A model generated the notes under the pieces. The model saw only the letters and a program-made list of their open reading frames with translations, did no database searches and was not told the origin of the DNA. The translations under genes and the position numbers were made by a program. From Kineosporia sp. NBRC 101731 (GTDB lineage: Bacteria; Actinomycetota; Actinomycetes; Actinomycetales; Kineosporiaceae), in assembly GCF_030269305.1 (NCBI RefSeq), contig NZ_BSTC01000001.1, forward strand, positions 633,467-697,466: DNA of 64,000 nucleotides, in the 5' to 3' direction. Within the stretch, counting starts at the first letter, position 1; each line of letters starts with the position of its first letter. Positions 49,444 through 57,683 of the stretch are shown one piece after another.

Positions 49444-50346
49444 TCAGCCGGCGAGGTACCCGCCAATACCCATGTCGTCCGCCACGATTCGTGCAGCCCT
49501 CAGAGCCTGCGGGTTCAGGTCCCGGATGGCCTCGTACTGGACCGTGGGAGCGACCAGCGTCTGCACCGGCCGCTTTCCCGGCGGCGTCTCGACCAGGGCC
49601 ACCACGGCGTCACTGACCTGATCGGCCGGGCCGATGTTTCCGGCGTTCTCGGTGGTGCGCCGGGTCAGGTCACCGATGAAGCTCGTGAGCCTCTCGCCGT
49701 AGAGGCTCATCCGGGCCTGGTCCTGGGGCAAGGACGTGTTGGGGCCGATGTTCGTGGGGTAGGCCGCCGCATCGACGACCACGGATTCGATGCCGTAGGG
49801 CGCCAGTTCGTGCTGCCAGGCCTCGGTCAGGCTGCGCTGGGCGGCTTTGCTGGCGGCGTACAGGCCGTTGAACGGCGGGGTGAGCCAGCTCGACAGGGAG
49901 CCGATCTGGATCAGGGCGCCGTGCCCCTGCTCACGCATGGACGGGATGACGGCGTTGTTGACCCGCAGCGCGCCGAGCGTGTTCACGTCGAACTGCCGGT
50001 GGGCCTCCTGCGCGGTGTAGGCCTCGAGAGGTCCGGCGAAGTTCATGCCGGCGTTGTTCACCACCACGTCAATCCGTCCTGCCGTCTGCAGGACGGTGCT
50101 GACGGCCTGCTCGACCGAGGTCTCGTCGGTCACGTCGATCTCGACCACGTGCAGGCCGAGGCCTTCGGCGGTGGCGAGGGCGGTCAGTTCGGCGGCGGCC
50201 CGGGCGTTGCGGCCGGCCACGTCGCGCAGGCCGGCGAAGACCTGGTGCCCGCGCCGGGCCAGAGCCTCGACGGTCAGTCGGCCGAAGCCGCTGCTGGTGC
50301 CCGTGACCAGCACGATCCGGGGCTCGAAGACGGTCGTTGCGCTCAT
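49444..50346 (-). CDS. Short-chain dehydrogenase/reductase
   Basis: A 300-residue classical SDR: VTGTSSGFGRLTVEALARRG at 14-33 binds NADP, NNAGMNFAGP follows, and YAASKAA supplies Tyr and Lys. The C-terminal extension TLVAPTVQYEAIRDLNPQAL is longer than usual. It is divergent from a TetR gene, with three AAGTGGGGTG motifs between them, so it is very likely controlled by that regulator. The substrate is unknown. Confidence 0.9.
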   Translation of the reverse strand: MSATTVFEPRIVLVTGTSSGFGRLTVEALARRGHQVFAGLRDVAGRNARAAAELTALATAEGLGLHVVEIDVTDETSVEQAVSTVLQTAGRIDVVVNNAGMNFAGPLEAYTAQEAHRQFDVNTLGALRVNNAVIPSMREQGHGALIQIGSLSSWLTPPFNGLYAASKAAQRSLTEAWQHELAPYGIESVVVDAAAYPTNIGPNTSLPQDQARMSLYGERLTSFIGDLTRRTTENAGNIGPADQVSDAVVALVETPPGKRPVQTLVAPTVQYEAIRDLNPQALRAARIVADDMGIGGYLAG

Positions 50347-50367
50347 CGGTACTCTCCTCGGCCAATG

Positions 50368-50451
50368 AAGTGGGGTGAGCCCCCGCTTCTGTGGAGGACA
50401 ATATGGAGGGCCACCCCACTTGTCAACGGCAAGTGGGGTGACGCCCCGTTT
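50368..50451. promoter_or_regulatory. TetR operator cluster between SDR and TetR genes
   Basis: AAGTGGGGTGAGC (50368), CCACCCCACTT (inverted, 50411-50421) and AAGTGGGGTGACG (50431) are three related half-sites. The last two form an 11-bp perfect inverted repeat, CACCCCACTTG (50412) with CAAGTGGGGTG (50430). They fill the divergent promoter region. Confidence 0.75.
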
Positions 50452-50495
50452 ATGGCTCAGTACGATGGTCGGCAGACCAGGACGATGGAGGTGCC

Positions 50496-51086
50496 GTGCC
50501 CGAGGGTGCTACTGCGCAGGCCCGGTCCGGCCGTCCCCGCCGGGCCGATGCGCGCCGCAACTACGACCAGATCCTGCGGGCGGCCGAGGCCGAGATCGCC
50601 CGGGCCGGGGCGGATGCCTCGCTGGAAGAGATCGCCCGCCGGGCCGGAGTCGGATCAGCCACACTGCACCGGCACTTCCCGTCCCGGTATGCCTTGCTGG
50701 AAGCCGTCTTCCACGACCGGGTGGCGATTTTCTGCGACCAGGCCCGCGAACTCGCGCAGGCGAGCGACCCGGGGCCGGCGCTGATCGACTGGCTGCGCGC
50801 CGTCGCGGTCTTCAGTGCCAGTACCCGAGGGCTGGCGGCCTCTCTGCTGGCTGCGGCGCAGGAGCAGGAACAGATGATCGACCGATCCTGTGAGGGCATG
50901 CTGCTCGCGGCCGGTGACGATCTGCTGGCGGCAGCCCAGACCGCCGGAACGGTGCGGGCCGGGGTGGCCGCCGCCGACCTGCTCACCCTCGTCAACGCGG
51001 TGGCGCTGGCCACCGAGGGGGCCGCAGACCCGGCCGGGCAGGCCGACCGCCTGCTCTCCCTGGCTCTGGAGGGGATCAGGCCCTAG
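50496..51086 (+). CDS. TetR/AcrR-family transcriptional regulator
   Basis: A 196-residue regulator. ASLEEIARRAGVGSATLHRHFPSRYALLEAVF at about residues 39-71 is the HTH. The C-terminal half is the ligand domain of the SACE_7040/YcdC-like type with a LLTLVNAVALATEG helix. GTG start. It probably represses the divergent SDR through the AAGTGGGGTG sites. Its stop overlaps that of the convergent LysR gene. Confidence 0.9.
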   Translation: MPEGATAQARSGRPRRADARRNYDQILRAAEAEIARAGADASLEEIARRAGVGSATLHRHFPSRYALLEAVFHDRVAIFCDQARELAQASDPGPALIDWLRAVAVFSASTRGLAASLLAAAQEQEQMIDRSCEGMLLAAGDDLLAAAQTAGTVRAGVAAADLLTLVNAVALATEGAADPAGQADRLLSLALEGIRP

Positions 51087-52003
51087 AGCATCCGGGCGAC
51101 CAGGCGCAGCTGCTCCAGCACCGCCTCGACGGCCGGCACGCCATGACTGCTGGGGGCCAGTACGGCCGACACCGTTCGTGACGGATATCCCTCCAGCGGA
51201 AGCACCTTCACCGCCGGATTGAGGCTGGCCCGGAGCGTCATACCGGGCAGGGCAGCCACGGCGATCCCCGCCGCGACCAGCGCCTGCACCACCACGTAGT
51301 CGTCTGTGCTGTGCCGGATGTCCGGGGTGAAACCGCTCTTCACCGCCTCGCGCACCAGGTGCTTGCGACAGGAGACGCACCCGGCGATCCAGCGCTGACC
51401 GGCCAGATCTTTCAGCGTCACCGACTCGCGGTCGGCCAGGGGATGGTGGTGGCCCATCACCGCGCGCAGTGGATCACGCAGCAGTTTCACGGCCTCCAGC
51501 GGACCACGCTCGAAATCCTCACCCGGGTAGTCGAACACGATGGCCAGATCGCACTGACCCTCGGCCAGCAGCACCAGTGCCTCGGGCGGCTCCACCTGGG
51601 TCAGACGGACGTCCAGACCCGGATGCTCGGCGCTCAGGTTCATCAGCGCGGTCGCGACCAGGGTGGCGCTCGCCGAGGGGAAGGCCGCGATCCGGACCCG
51701 TCCGGTGCGGCGCCGGGCCAGGTCGGCGAGGGCCTCACCGGCGGCCTCGAGCCGGGCGTCGATGGCGTCGGCGTGGCGCAACAGCAACTGACCGGGGTCG
51801 GTCAGCGCGATGCCGCGCCCGACCCGGGTGATCAGGGCCAGGCCGAGATCCTTCTCCAGTTTGCGGATGTGCTGGCTGACGGCCGGCTGCGTCCAGCCCA
51901 GCGTGCGGGCGGCGGCGGCCATCGAACCGGAATGGGCAACCTCGCGGAACACCAGCAGGCGCCGTGGGTCGAGGCGGGTGGTCGCGGAGCTCTCGGCCAG
52001 CAC
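51083..52003 (-). CDS. LysR-family transcriptional regulator
   Basis: About 306 residues if it starts at the GTG at 52003; the frame stays open to an ATG at 52243, which would add an 80-residue low-complexity N-terminus not typical of the family. RLDPRRLLVFREVAHSGSMAAAARTLGWTQPAVSQHIRKLE is the HTH, and the effector domain has AFPSASATLVATALM and VQALVAAGIAVAALPGMTL. An AGCVSCRKHLV segment puts two Cys three residues apart, a possible redox or metal point. It is divergent from an Asp/Glu racemase-like gene, its likely target. Confidence 0.82.
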   Translation of the reverse strand: MLAESSATTRLDPRRLLVFREVAHSGSMAAAARTLGWTQPAVSQHIRKLEKDLGLALITRVGRGIALTDPGQLLLRHADAIDARLEAAGEALADLARRRTGRVRIAAFPSASATLVATALMNLSAEHPGLDVRLTQVEPPEALVLLAEGQCDLAIVFDYPGEDFERGPLEAVKLLRDPLRAVMGHHHPLADRESVTLKDLAGQRWIAGCVSCRKHLVREAVKSGFTPDIRHSTDDYVVVQALVAAGIAVAALPGMTLRASLNPAVKVLPLEGYPSRTVSAVLAPSSHGVPAVEAVLEQLRLVARML

Positions 52004-52381
52004 CGGCCGGTCAGGGTCGCTCAGGCTCTCGGAAACGGGAACGTTACGAACGGTTCCGCCGGCGTCCGGGATCCGGCTCGTCACCGAAGGTGAGGTCGTC
52101 TCCTGGGCCGCGGCCACGGTGGGCACAGCGTGACCGGTGTGGCGTCGCACCTGGTCCGGCGGGTCGAGGACCTCCTCCGCCTGCAGGTCCGGCACGGCGT
52201 GGGTGTGGACTACGGGCTGTTCGTCGTCGCCGATCGGTGCCATGGATCTATTCACCCACACAATCCAGCGAAACCAAAGCAGAGCTTGGGGATCACTCAG
52301 ACCAAGTCGTTCTTGTGGCACCTTCCAACGTTGCGGGACGGTGAAAGCGGTAGGACGGACAGCTGGAAGAGGGAGACGAAC

Positions 52382-53089
52382 ATGCTGACGATCGGTTTGC
52401 TCGGCGGAATGAGCTGGCAGTCCACGGCGGAGTACTACCGGATCGCGAACGAGATGGTCGCGATGCGCCTCGGCGGCCTGCACTCGGCGCGGGTCGTGAT
52501 GGCCTCGGTCGACTTCGCGGAGATCGGCAAACTGCAGCGGGCCGGGCAGTGGGACGAAGCCGGCCGGGTGCTGGCGCGAGAGGCCCGCGGACTCCAGGCC
52601 GCCGGTGCCGACATGGTGCTGATCTGTACGAACACCATGCACAAGGTCGCCGACGAGGTCGCGGCCGCGATCACCGTGCCGCTGGTGCATCTGGCCGACA
52701 CCTCCGCCGAGGCGGTGAAGGCGGCCGGCGTGCGTCGGGTCGCCCTGCTCGGCACCGCCTTCACCATGGAGCAGGACTTCTACCGCGACCGTCTGGCCTC
52801 GCACGGCCTGGAGGTGCTCGTGCCGACCGAACCGGAACGTGCTCTCGTGCACCGGGTGATCTTCGAGGAGCTGTGCGTCGGGATCATTCGGGAGGAGTCC
52901 CGCCAGGCCTACCGCGACATCATCGCCGGGCTGGTGGCCCGGGGGGCCGAAGGCGTGATCCTCGGCTGCACCGAGATCGAGCTGCTGATTTCCCAGGCGG
53001 ACAGCACGGTTCCGGTCTTCCCGACCACCCGCCTGCACATCGAGGCCGCGGTGAACCGGGCGATGGGGACCGAACTGGCGGCTGTCTGA
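52382..53089 (+). CDS. Aspartate/glutamate racemase-family protein
   Basis: A protein of 235 residues from MLTIGLLGGMSWQSTAEYY, the standard start of aspartate racemases, with GAGGGAGACG upstream. Both catalytic Cys segments are present: MVLICTNTMHKVAD (about residue 81) and VILGCTEIELLI (about 195). It should interconvert L- and D-acidic amino acids or a related compound. Contrast the gene at 13208-13987, which has lost its first Cys. Confidence 0.9.
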   Translation: MLTIGLLGGMSWQSTAEYYRIANEMVAMRLGGLHSARVVMASVDFAEIGKLQRAGQWDEAGRVLAREARGLQAAGADMVLICTNTMHKVADEVAAAITVPLVHLADTSAEAVKAAGVRRVALLGTAFTMEQDFYRDRLASHGLEVLVPTEPERALVHRVIFEELCVGIIREESRQAYRDIIAGLVARGAEGVILGCTEIELLISQADSTVPVFPTTRLHIEAAVNRAMGTELAAV

Positions 53090-53094
53090 GACGC

Positions 53095-53122
53095 GCACGG
53101 TTCGCTGTCGGGCGAACCGTGC
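53095..53122 (+). terminator. Hairpin terminator
   Basis: GCACGGTTCGC pairs with GCGAACCGTGC, 5 bp after the racemase stop codon. Confidence 0.8.
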
Positions 53123-53141
53123 CCGCGTTACCGTCGACGAC

Positions 53142-53831
53142 ATGCAGATCGCCGATGTGGACGTGGCGGCGGCCGCCCGACTGCTGGCCGACCCGTCGCG
53201 CTCGGCGATGCTCACGATGCTGCTCGACGGCCGGGCCCATCCGGCCGGGGCGCTGGCCCAGGCCGCGGCCATCGGGCGCCCGGCGGCCAGCGCGCACCTG
53301 AAGCAGCTGGTCGGGGCCGGCTATCTCGACGTGGTGCAGCAGGGACGCCACCGCTACTACCGCATCGCCCGGCCGGAGGTCGCGACCGCGCTGGAGTCGC
53401 TGGCCGCGATCGCGCCCTCCCTTCCGGTGCGCAGCTTGCGGCAGAGCTCGGCCGCTCGTCGCCTGGCTGCGGCCCGCACCTGCTACGACCATCTCGCCGG
53501 GCAGGCCGGGGTGCTCCTGCACGACGCCCTGCGTGATCATGGGCAGGTGGCCGAGGATGCCGTGACCTATCCCGGTGTTTCGGCTTTCGGCGGTCTGGGC
53601 ATCGACGTGGAACTGCTGCGCCGGGGTCGTCGTCCACTGCTCAAAACCTGTCTGGACTGGACCGAGCGCCGCCCCCACCTCGCCGGGGCCCTCCCGGCCG
53701 CGTTGCTCGTCGCCTTCACCGACCGGGGCTGGATGGTGCGGCGCACGGGACGTCAGGTCGAGATCGCCCCGGCCGGATGGGAGCAACTGCGCGACTGGCT
53801 GGGCTGTTCTGCGGGCTGCCACGTGCGATAG
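53142..53831 (+). CDS. ArsR-family winged-helix regulator
   Basis: A 229-residue protein. The N-terminal 85 residues are an ArsR-type winged helix (LLADPSRSAMLTMLLDGRAHPAGALAQAAAIGRPAASAHLKQLVGAGYLDVVQQGRHRYYRIA). A C-terminal region of about 140 residues resembles the extended ArsR-like regulators of transporter genes, with CYDHLAGQAGVLLHDAL and LLKTCLDWTERRPHLAGAL. No metal Cys pair of the ArsR type is visible. No obvious target gene is adjacent. Confidence 0.88.
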   Translation: MQIADVDVAAAARLLADPSRSAMLTMLLDGRAHPAGALAQAAAIGRPAASAHLKQLVGAGYLDVVQQGRHRYYRIARPEVATALESLAAIAPSLPVRSLRQSSAARRLAAARTCYDHLAGQAGVLLHDALRDHGQVAEDAVTYPGVSAFGGLGIDVELLRRGRRPLLKTCLDWTERRPHLAGALPAALLVAFTDRGWMVRRTGRQVEIAPAGWEQLRDWLGCSAGCHVR

Positions 53832-53971
53832 GGCCGTCGGCGTCTCTGCTCCAGTCAAAGGTCACGCCACAAATGGGTATTTCGATGTCAAGATCGCTCA
53901 CCCCCTCGTTCGCCGGACGCTGCCCCGGTATCTTGAGATTCTCGATGTAGAGCGCACGGAAGGCGGCCTCG

Positions 53972-54349
53972 GTGAGAATCAGCCAGCTGAGCGAAAAAAC
54001 CGGAGTCAGCGCGCGCTCCTTGCGTTATTACGAGCAGCAGGGCCTGATTTCCGCCGTGCGTCGCCCGAACGGATATCGGGACTACGACGACGAGGCGGTG
54101 ACGACCGTCCTGATGATCCGCTCGCTGATCGATCGCGGTTGCCCGACCGAACTGATCCGCAGTCTGCTGCCCAGCAATACGATCACCCACCTCGACCAGG
54201 CCGTCGGGCAGAGCGTGATCGAGTGCGTCACCAGCGTTCGCGACGAGGTGGCCGAGAAGGTCACGCACCTCTCGCGGACCCGGGACTCCCTGACGCACTT
54301 CCTGGAGCAGACACACCGCCTCGAGGCGCGATCACTCGTGGCTCAGTAG
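53972..54349 (+). CDS. MerR-family regulator (paralogue 1)
   Basis: A 125-residue short MerR protein from the GTG at 53972. RISQLSEKTGVSARSLRYYEQQGLI and PNGYRDYDDEAV are the DNA-binding half, and the C-terminal dimer helix follows. It is very similar to the MerR protein at 55213, with identical SARSLRYYEQQGLI and RRPNGYRDYDDEAV, so one is probably a duplicate. Its last 18 bp overlap the convergent hydrolase gene, which lies between the two paralogues. Confidence 0.9.
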   Translation: MRISQLSEKTGVSARSLRYYEQQGLISAVRRPNGYRDYDDEAVTTVLMIRSLIDRGCPTELIRSLLPSNTITHLDQAVGQSVIECVTSVRDEVAEKVTHLSRTRDSLTHFLEQTHRLEARSLVAQ

Positions 54350-55165
54350 AAGTTCCGAGACCAGATCGGCCACCCGGATGTCCCGGTTGGTCTTCCCGAG
54401 GATGCCCGGTGCCCGTTTCGGCCCGGGAACGGTGTGCCCGCCACCGTGAATCGTGAAGAGCACTACCGGTGGACGTTCTCCGTCCCGGAAGTCGGTGCGC
54501 TCGACGGACGATGTGCTCTCGTTCGCGGGGAGCGTCGTGGTCGTGGGTGGTTGCGTGATGCCGTTGCGTGCCGCGTAGTACCCGGCCGAGCGCGGCATCG
54601 ACAACGCCTGCCCACCCACCTTGAATACCTTGCGGGCCCACCATTTCAGGCCGCCACCGTGATAGGCCACGATCGGGTCCTGGGTACCGGCGATCAGCAC
54701 CACCGGCATCGGGACCGGTGCCGGGGCCGGGTCGGGCACCAGGAAGCTCTCCGGTGTGGGCATGGTCGCACCGATCACCACCGCGCCCGAGATCAGGTCA
54801 GGGGCTTCGTGGATCAGGCGCATCACCATCTGCCCACCGTTGGAGTAGCCCACCGCGAAGACCTTCTTCGCGCCGAGTCGGCCCGCCACTGCCCGGGCGA
54901 AGGCGACGTCGTCGATGTTCTCCGTGCGGGCCGGGAAGAAGCTCTCGCGCCGGGCATCGTTCCAATTGCCCCGATATCCGTCCAGGTAGGCCACTGTGGC
55001 GCCCTGGGCCGTCAGGGTGTCGTACTGCCGGCCGGTGAATTCGCGGTGTTTCGGGCCGGTCTGCTTCGATCCGTGAAAGACCAGTACCAGCACGGACGAG
55101 GGTTGTTCCGGGAGCACCACCGTGAAGGTACGCGTGCGGCCGTTCACTTCGACGTTGTCCAGCAT
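54332..55165 (-). CDS. LpqC/PHB-depolymerase-like alpha/beta hydrolase
   Basis: A 277-residue esterase starting MLDNVEVNGRTRTFTVVLPEQ. LVFHGSKQTG is the oxyanion region, VGYSNGGQMVMRL the nucleophile elbow (Ser), GTQDPIV the acid and HGGGHTVPG the His. It resembles LpqC and feruloyl/polyhydroxybutyrate esterases, but I see no lipobox or signal peptide, so it is probably cytoplasmic. I chose the ATG at 55165 because a MerR-type promoter upstream would place transcription start at that base. Confidence 0.85.
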   Translation of the reverse strand: MLDNVEVNGRTRTFTVVLPEQPSSVLVLVFHGSKQTGPKHREFTGRQYDTLTAQGATVAYLDGYRGNWNDARRESFFPARTENIDDVAFARAVAGRLGAKKVFAVGYSNGGQMVMRLIHEAPDLISGAVVIGATMPTPESFLVPDPAPAPVPMPVVLIAGTQDPIVAYHGGGLKWWARKVFKVGGQALSMPRSAGYYAARNGITQPPTTTTLPANESTSSVERTDFRDGERPPVVLFTIHGGGHTVPGPKRAPGILGKTNRDIRVADLVSELLLSHE

Positions 55166-55172
55166 GAGGCCG

Positions 55173-55203
55173 ACGCTAAACTCTGACATCGTGTCAAGGT
55201 CAA
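55173..55203 (-). promoter_or_regulatory. MerR-type promoter of the hydrolase gene
   Basis: On the minus strand TTGACC (-35) and TAGCGT (-10) are separated by 19 bp, the long spacing used by MerR activators. A TGACA-TCG-TGTCA palindrome (55184-55196) lies between them. Transcription would begin at or next to the hydrolase ATG, giving a leaderless message. Confidence 0.65.
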
Positions 55204-55212
55204 GCATGGGCG

Positions 55213-55596
55213 GTGGCAGACGTGAAGATCAGTGATCTCAGCACGAAGACCGGTGTGAGCGCCCGCTCGCTGCGGTACTACGAGCAGCAAGGCCTGATCA
55301 CGGCCGTGCGTCGGCCGAACGGCTACCGCGACTACGACGACGAGGCCGTGGCGACGGTGCTGACCATTCGCTCGCTGCTCGACCTGGGTTTCCCCAGTGA
55401 GCTGATCCGCACGGTCATGCCCTGCACGAAGGGTGACACCGATCAGGCCGTCTGTGAGGGCGTGGTCGAGCGGGTCACCGCCATCCGCGACGAGATGGCG
55501 CAGCGGGTGGTGCAGATGGAACAGACCCGCGACACCCTGACTCGGTACCTGACGGAGCAATCTGCCGGTCTGCCGCCTGTCGTACCCGCAAAATGA
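55213..55596 (+). CDS. MerR-family regulator (paralogue 2)
   Basis: A 127-residue MerR protein from the GTG at 55213. KISDLSTKTGVSARSLRYYEQQGLI and RRPNGYRDYDDEAVATVLTIRSLLDLG are the DNA-binding part; a helix and DQAVCEGVVERVTAIRDEM make the dimer region. It is divergent from the hydrolase gene, with the palindromic promoter between them, and is the best candidate activator of it. A terminator follows. Confidence 0.92.
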   Translation: MADVKISDLSTKTGVSARSLRYYEQQGLITAVRRPNGYRDYDDEAVATVLTIRSLLDLGFPSELIRTVMPCTKGDTDQAVCEGVVERVTAIRDEMAQRVVQMEQTRDTLTRYLTEQSAGLPPVVPAK

Positions 55597-55597
55597 T

Positions 55598-55625
55598 GAA
55601 GCCGGAGGTCACGGCCTCCGGCTTC
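55598..55625. terminator. Hairpin terminator
   Basis: GAAGCCGGAGG pairs perfectly with CCTCCGGCTTC, 1 bp after the MerR stop codon and before the convergent small gene. Confidence 0.85.
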
Positions 55626-55646
55626 TGAGCGGTGTGCGATGTGGGG

Positions 55647-55838
55647 TCAGTCGTCATGACGGTCCACCCTCCGGCGCGCGGCGCGGCGGCTGTCCTCGGC
55701 CCGGCGGTTGCGGCGCGAACCGTCGCCGTTCGTGGCCGAGGCGATCTGGTTGAGCATCAGCCGGTGCTGGAGCTCGGTGGGGCTGAGGGCGCGCCGGGCG
55801 ACGAGTTGCTCGTCCGTCCAGGTCTTCAGGAGTTTCAT
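55647..55838 (-). CDS. Small basic hypothetical protein
   Basis: A 63-residue protein starting MKLLKTWTDEQLVARRALSP and ending in an Arg/Asp-rich tail (RRNRRAEDSRRAARRRVDRHDD). Family unknown. It lies 47 bp downstream of the DosS-like kinase gene on the same strand and could be the last gene of that unit. Confidence 0.5.
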   Translation of the reverse strand: MKLLKTWTDEQLVARRALSPTELQHRLMLNQIASATNGDGSRRNRRAEDSRRAARRRVDRHDD

Positions 55839-55885
55839 GGTTCTACTGAATACGGGTTGGAGGCGCCCGGTGTCACCTGGTTTTC

Positions 55886-57640
55886 TCAGTCTGCGTGGAT
55901 CGGGACCTGCCAGGCCATGACCGTGCCGCTCGCGCCGCCGACCCGGGGCTTGAGGGTGCAGGTGCCCTCGTGCCGCTCGGCGCGGGTGCGCATGGTCGTG
56001 GTGCCGGTCCCGATCTTGGCATCCGCGGAGATGCCGCTGCCGTTGTCCTCGACCTCGAGCATCACCTGACCGTCGCCGACGCCGAGCCGCACCTCGACGT
56101 GGGTGGCGTGGGCGTGGCGGGCGGCGTTGGAGAGGGCCTCGCGGAGCACGGCGAGCAGATCGCTGTAGACCGACGTCGGAACCAGGGTGTCGACCGGCCC
56201 GCGGAAGGTGAGGACCGGCTCGAAACCCAATGTGCCGGTGGATTCCGAGACCACGCTGAGGGCTTCTGAGCGCAGGCTGGTGGGCTCGTCGTCGGGTTGC
56301 TGCAGGCTGAAGATCGACGTGCGGATGGCGTGGATCGTCGTGTCCAGGTCGTCGATCAGGCCGGACAGCTTGCCGGTCTGGACCTGGTTCCCGATGTTCA
56401 TGCTGATGCTCTGCAGCCCCAGGCCGACGGCGAAGATCCGCTGGATCACCAGGTCGTGCAGGTCGCGGGCGATGCGGTCACGGTCTTCGAGCACGGCGAG
56501 CCGCTGTCGGTCGGAGGCCTGGCGGCTGAACTGCACGGCGAGAGCGGCCTGACCGGCGAAGCTTTCGAGCATGTGCATGTCGGCCTCGGAGTACGGCTCG
56601 TCGCCGGGGCCACGAGCGACCGACAGCACCCCGATCACGCTGTCACCCACCACGAGCGGCACGAGCACAGCCGGGCCGCTGTAGCACTCGGAGATACCCG
56701 GCCCGGTCACGAATCCCTCGGCCAGGAACGCATGGGGTTCCGAAAGGCGGCTGTCGGAAAGGTTGTAGCGGGTTCCGAGGGTTTCGTCGGTGTTCTCGCC
56801 GTAGGCGGCGCGCACGCTGAGGCCACCGTCGGAGTCGTTCAGCAGCAGGAAGCTCGCCCCGCCACCGGCCACGGTGGAGGCCCGCTCCACCACGAGCCGC
56901 ATGGTCTCCTCGGTCTCGGCGCCGGCCAACAGCGACTTGGTCACGTCGCCGGCCGCGGTCAGCCAGGCTTCCCGGCGGCGGGTGACGTCGAACAGGCGGG
57001 AGTTCTCGATCGCGATACCCGCGGCCGCGGCCAGGGCCACGATGAGCTGCTCGTCACGCTCGGTGAAGGCTCCATCACCGCGCTTCTCGGTCAGATAGAG
57101 GTTCCCGAAAACCTCACCCCGCACCCGCAGGGGTACCCCGAGGAAGCTGCCCATCGGAGGGTGGTTCGGCGGGAAGCCGGTGGACGCGGGATGGTCGGCC
57201 AGGTTGTCCAGGCGCAGTGGCACCGGTAGGTCGATGAGGACACCGAGAATGCCCTTGCCACGAGGCGGTTCGCCGATCTTCAGGCGCTCGTGGGTGGGGA
57301 TGCCGACCGTGATGAAGTCGATCAGGTCGACGCCGTCGGGGCCGAGCAGACCCAGGGCGGCGTACTTGGCCTCGGCCAGGTCGGCCGCGAGCTCGGTGAT
57401 ACGCCGCAGGGTGTCGGGCAGGCTCAGGTCACTGGCCACGGCGATCACCGCGTCGAGCAGCCGGTGGAGCTGCTGCTCGGTGTCGATGATCTCCTGGGAG
57501 CGTCCGATGAGCTCCTGCAGAAGTCGCTCCAGCCCCAATTTGGGCAGGGGTGGGGGTTGCCCGGCGCTCCAGTACCGGTGGGCCTCGATGGCATCCCGGT
57601 TGTGGCCGTAGCGTTCGTTGTCGTCGTTCTCGGTGTTCAC
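55886..57640 (-). CDS. devS: GAF-domain sensor histidine kinase, DevS/DosS-like (heme sensor)
   Basis: A 584-residue kinase with two GAF domains, about 65-215 and 228-372. The first contains HPASTGFPPNHPPMGSFLG, where His160 matches the heme-ligating His149 of mycobacterial DosS. HisKA_3 follows with RDRIARDLHDLVIQRIF and His395 as phospho-acceptor, then an ATPase domain (LREALSNAARHAHA; EDNGSGIS). It should sense O2, NO or CO through heme and phosphorylate a DosR-type regulator, most likely the one at 21884-22525. GTG start. Located with PPOX, USP and DoxX genes, a typical DosR-regulon set. Confidence 0.92.
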   Translation of the reverse strand: MNTENDDNERYGHNRDAIEAHRYWSAGQPPPLPKLGLERLLQELIGRSQEIIDTEQQLHRLLDAVIAVASDLSLPDTLRRITELAADLAEAKYAALGLLGPDGVDLIDFITVGIPTHERLKIGEPPRGKGILGVLIDLPVPLRLDNLADHPASTGFPPNHPPMGSFLGVPLRVRGEVFGNLYLTEKRGDGAFTERDEQLIVALAAAAGIAIENSRLFDVTRRREAWLTAAGDVTKSLLAGAETEETMRLVVERASTVAGGGASFLLLNDSDGGLSVRAAYGENTDETLGTRYNLSDSRLSEPHAFLAEGFVTGPGISECYSGPAVLVPLVVGDSVIGVLSVARGPGDEPYSEADMHMLESFAGQAALAVQFSRQASDRQRLAVLEDRDRIARDLHDLVIQRIFAVGLGLQSISMNIGNQVQTGKLSGLIDDLDTTIHAIRTSIFSLQQPDDEPTSLRSEALSVVSESTGTLGFEPVLTFRGPVDTLVPTSVYSDLLAVLREALSNAARHAHATHVEVRLGVGDGQVMLEVEDNGSGISADAKIGTGTTTMRTRAERHEGTCTLKPRVGGASGTVMAWQVPIHAD

Positions 57641-57683
57641 TTCTGCTGGATCCTCGCCGCCGCCGTTGAGTGCCCGGCGGGAA

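Noticed and set aside
49047-49466. 139-residue minus-strand open frame in the 49-kb gap
   Set aside because: No motif, no ribosome-binding site, shadow-like composition.
52244-53272. Long N-terminal extension of the LysR frame
   Set aside because: Antisense to the racemase-like gene; LysR proteins begin near the HTH.
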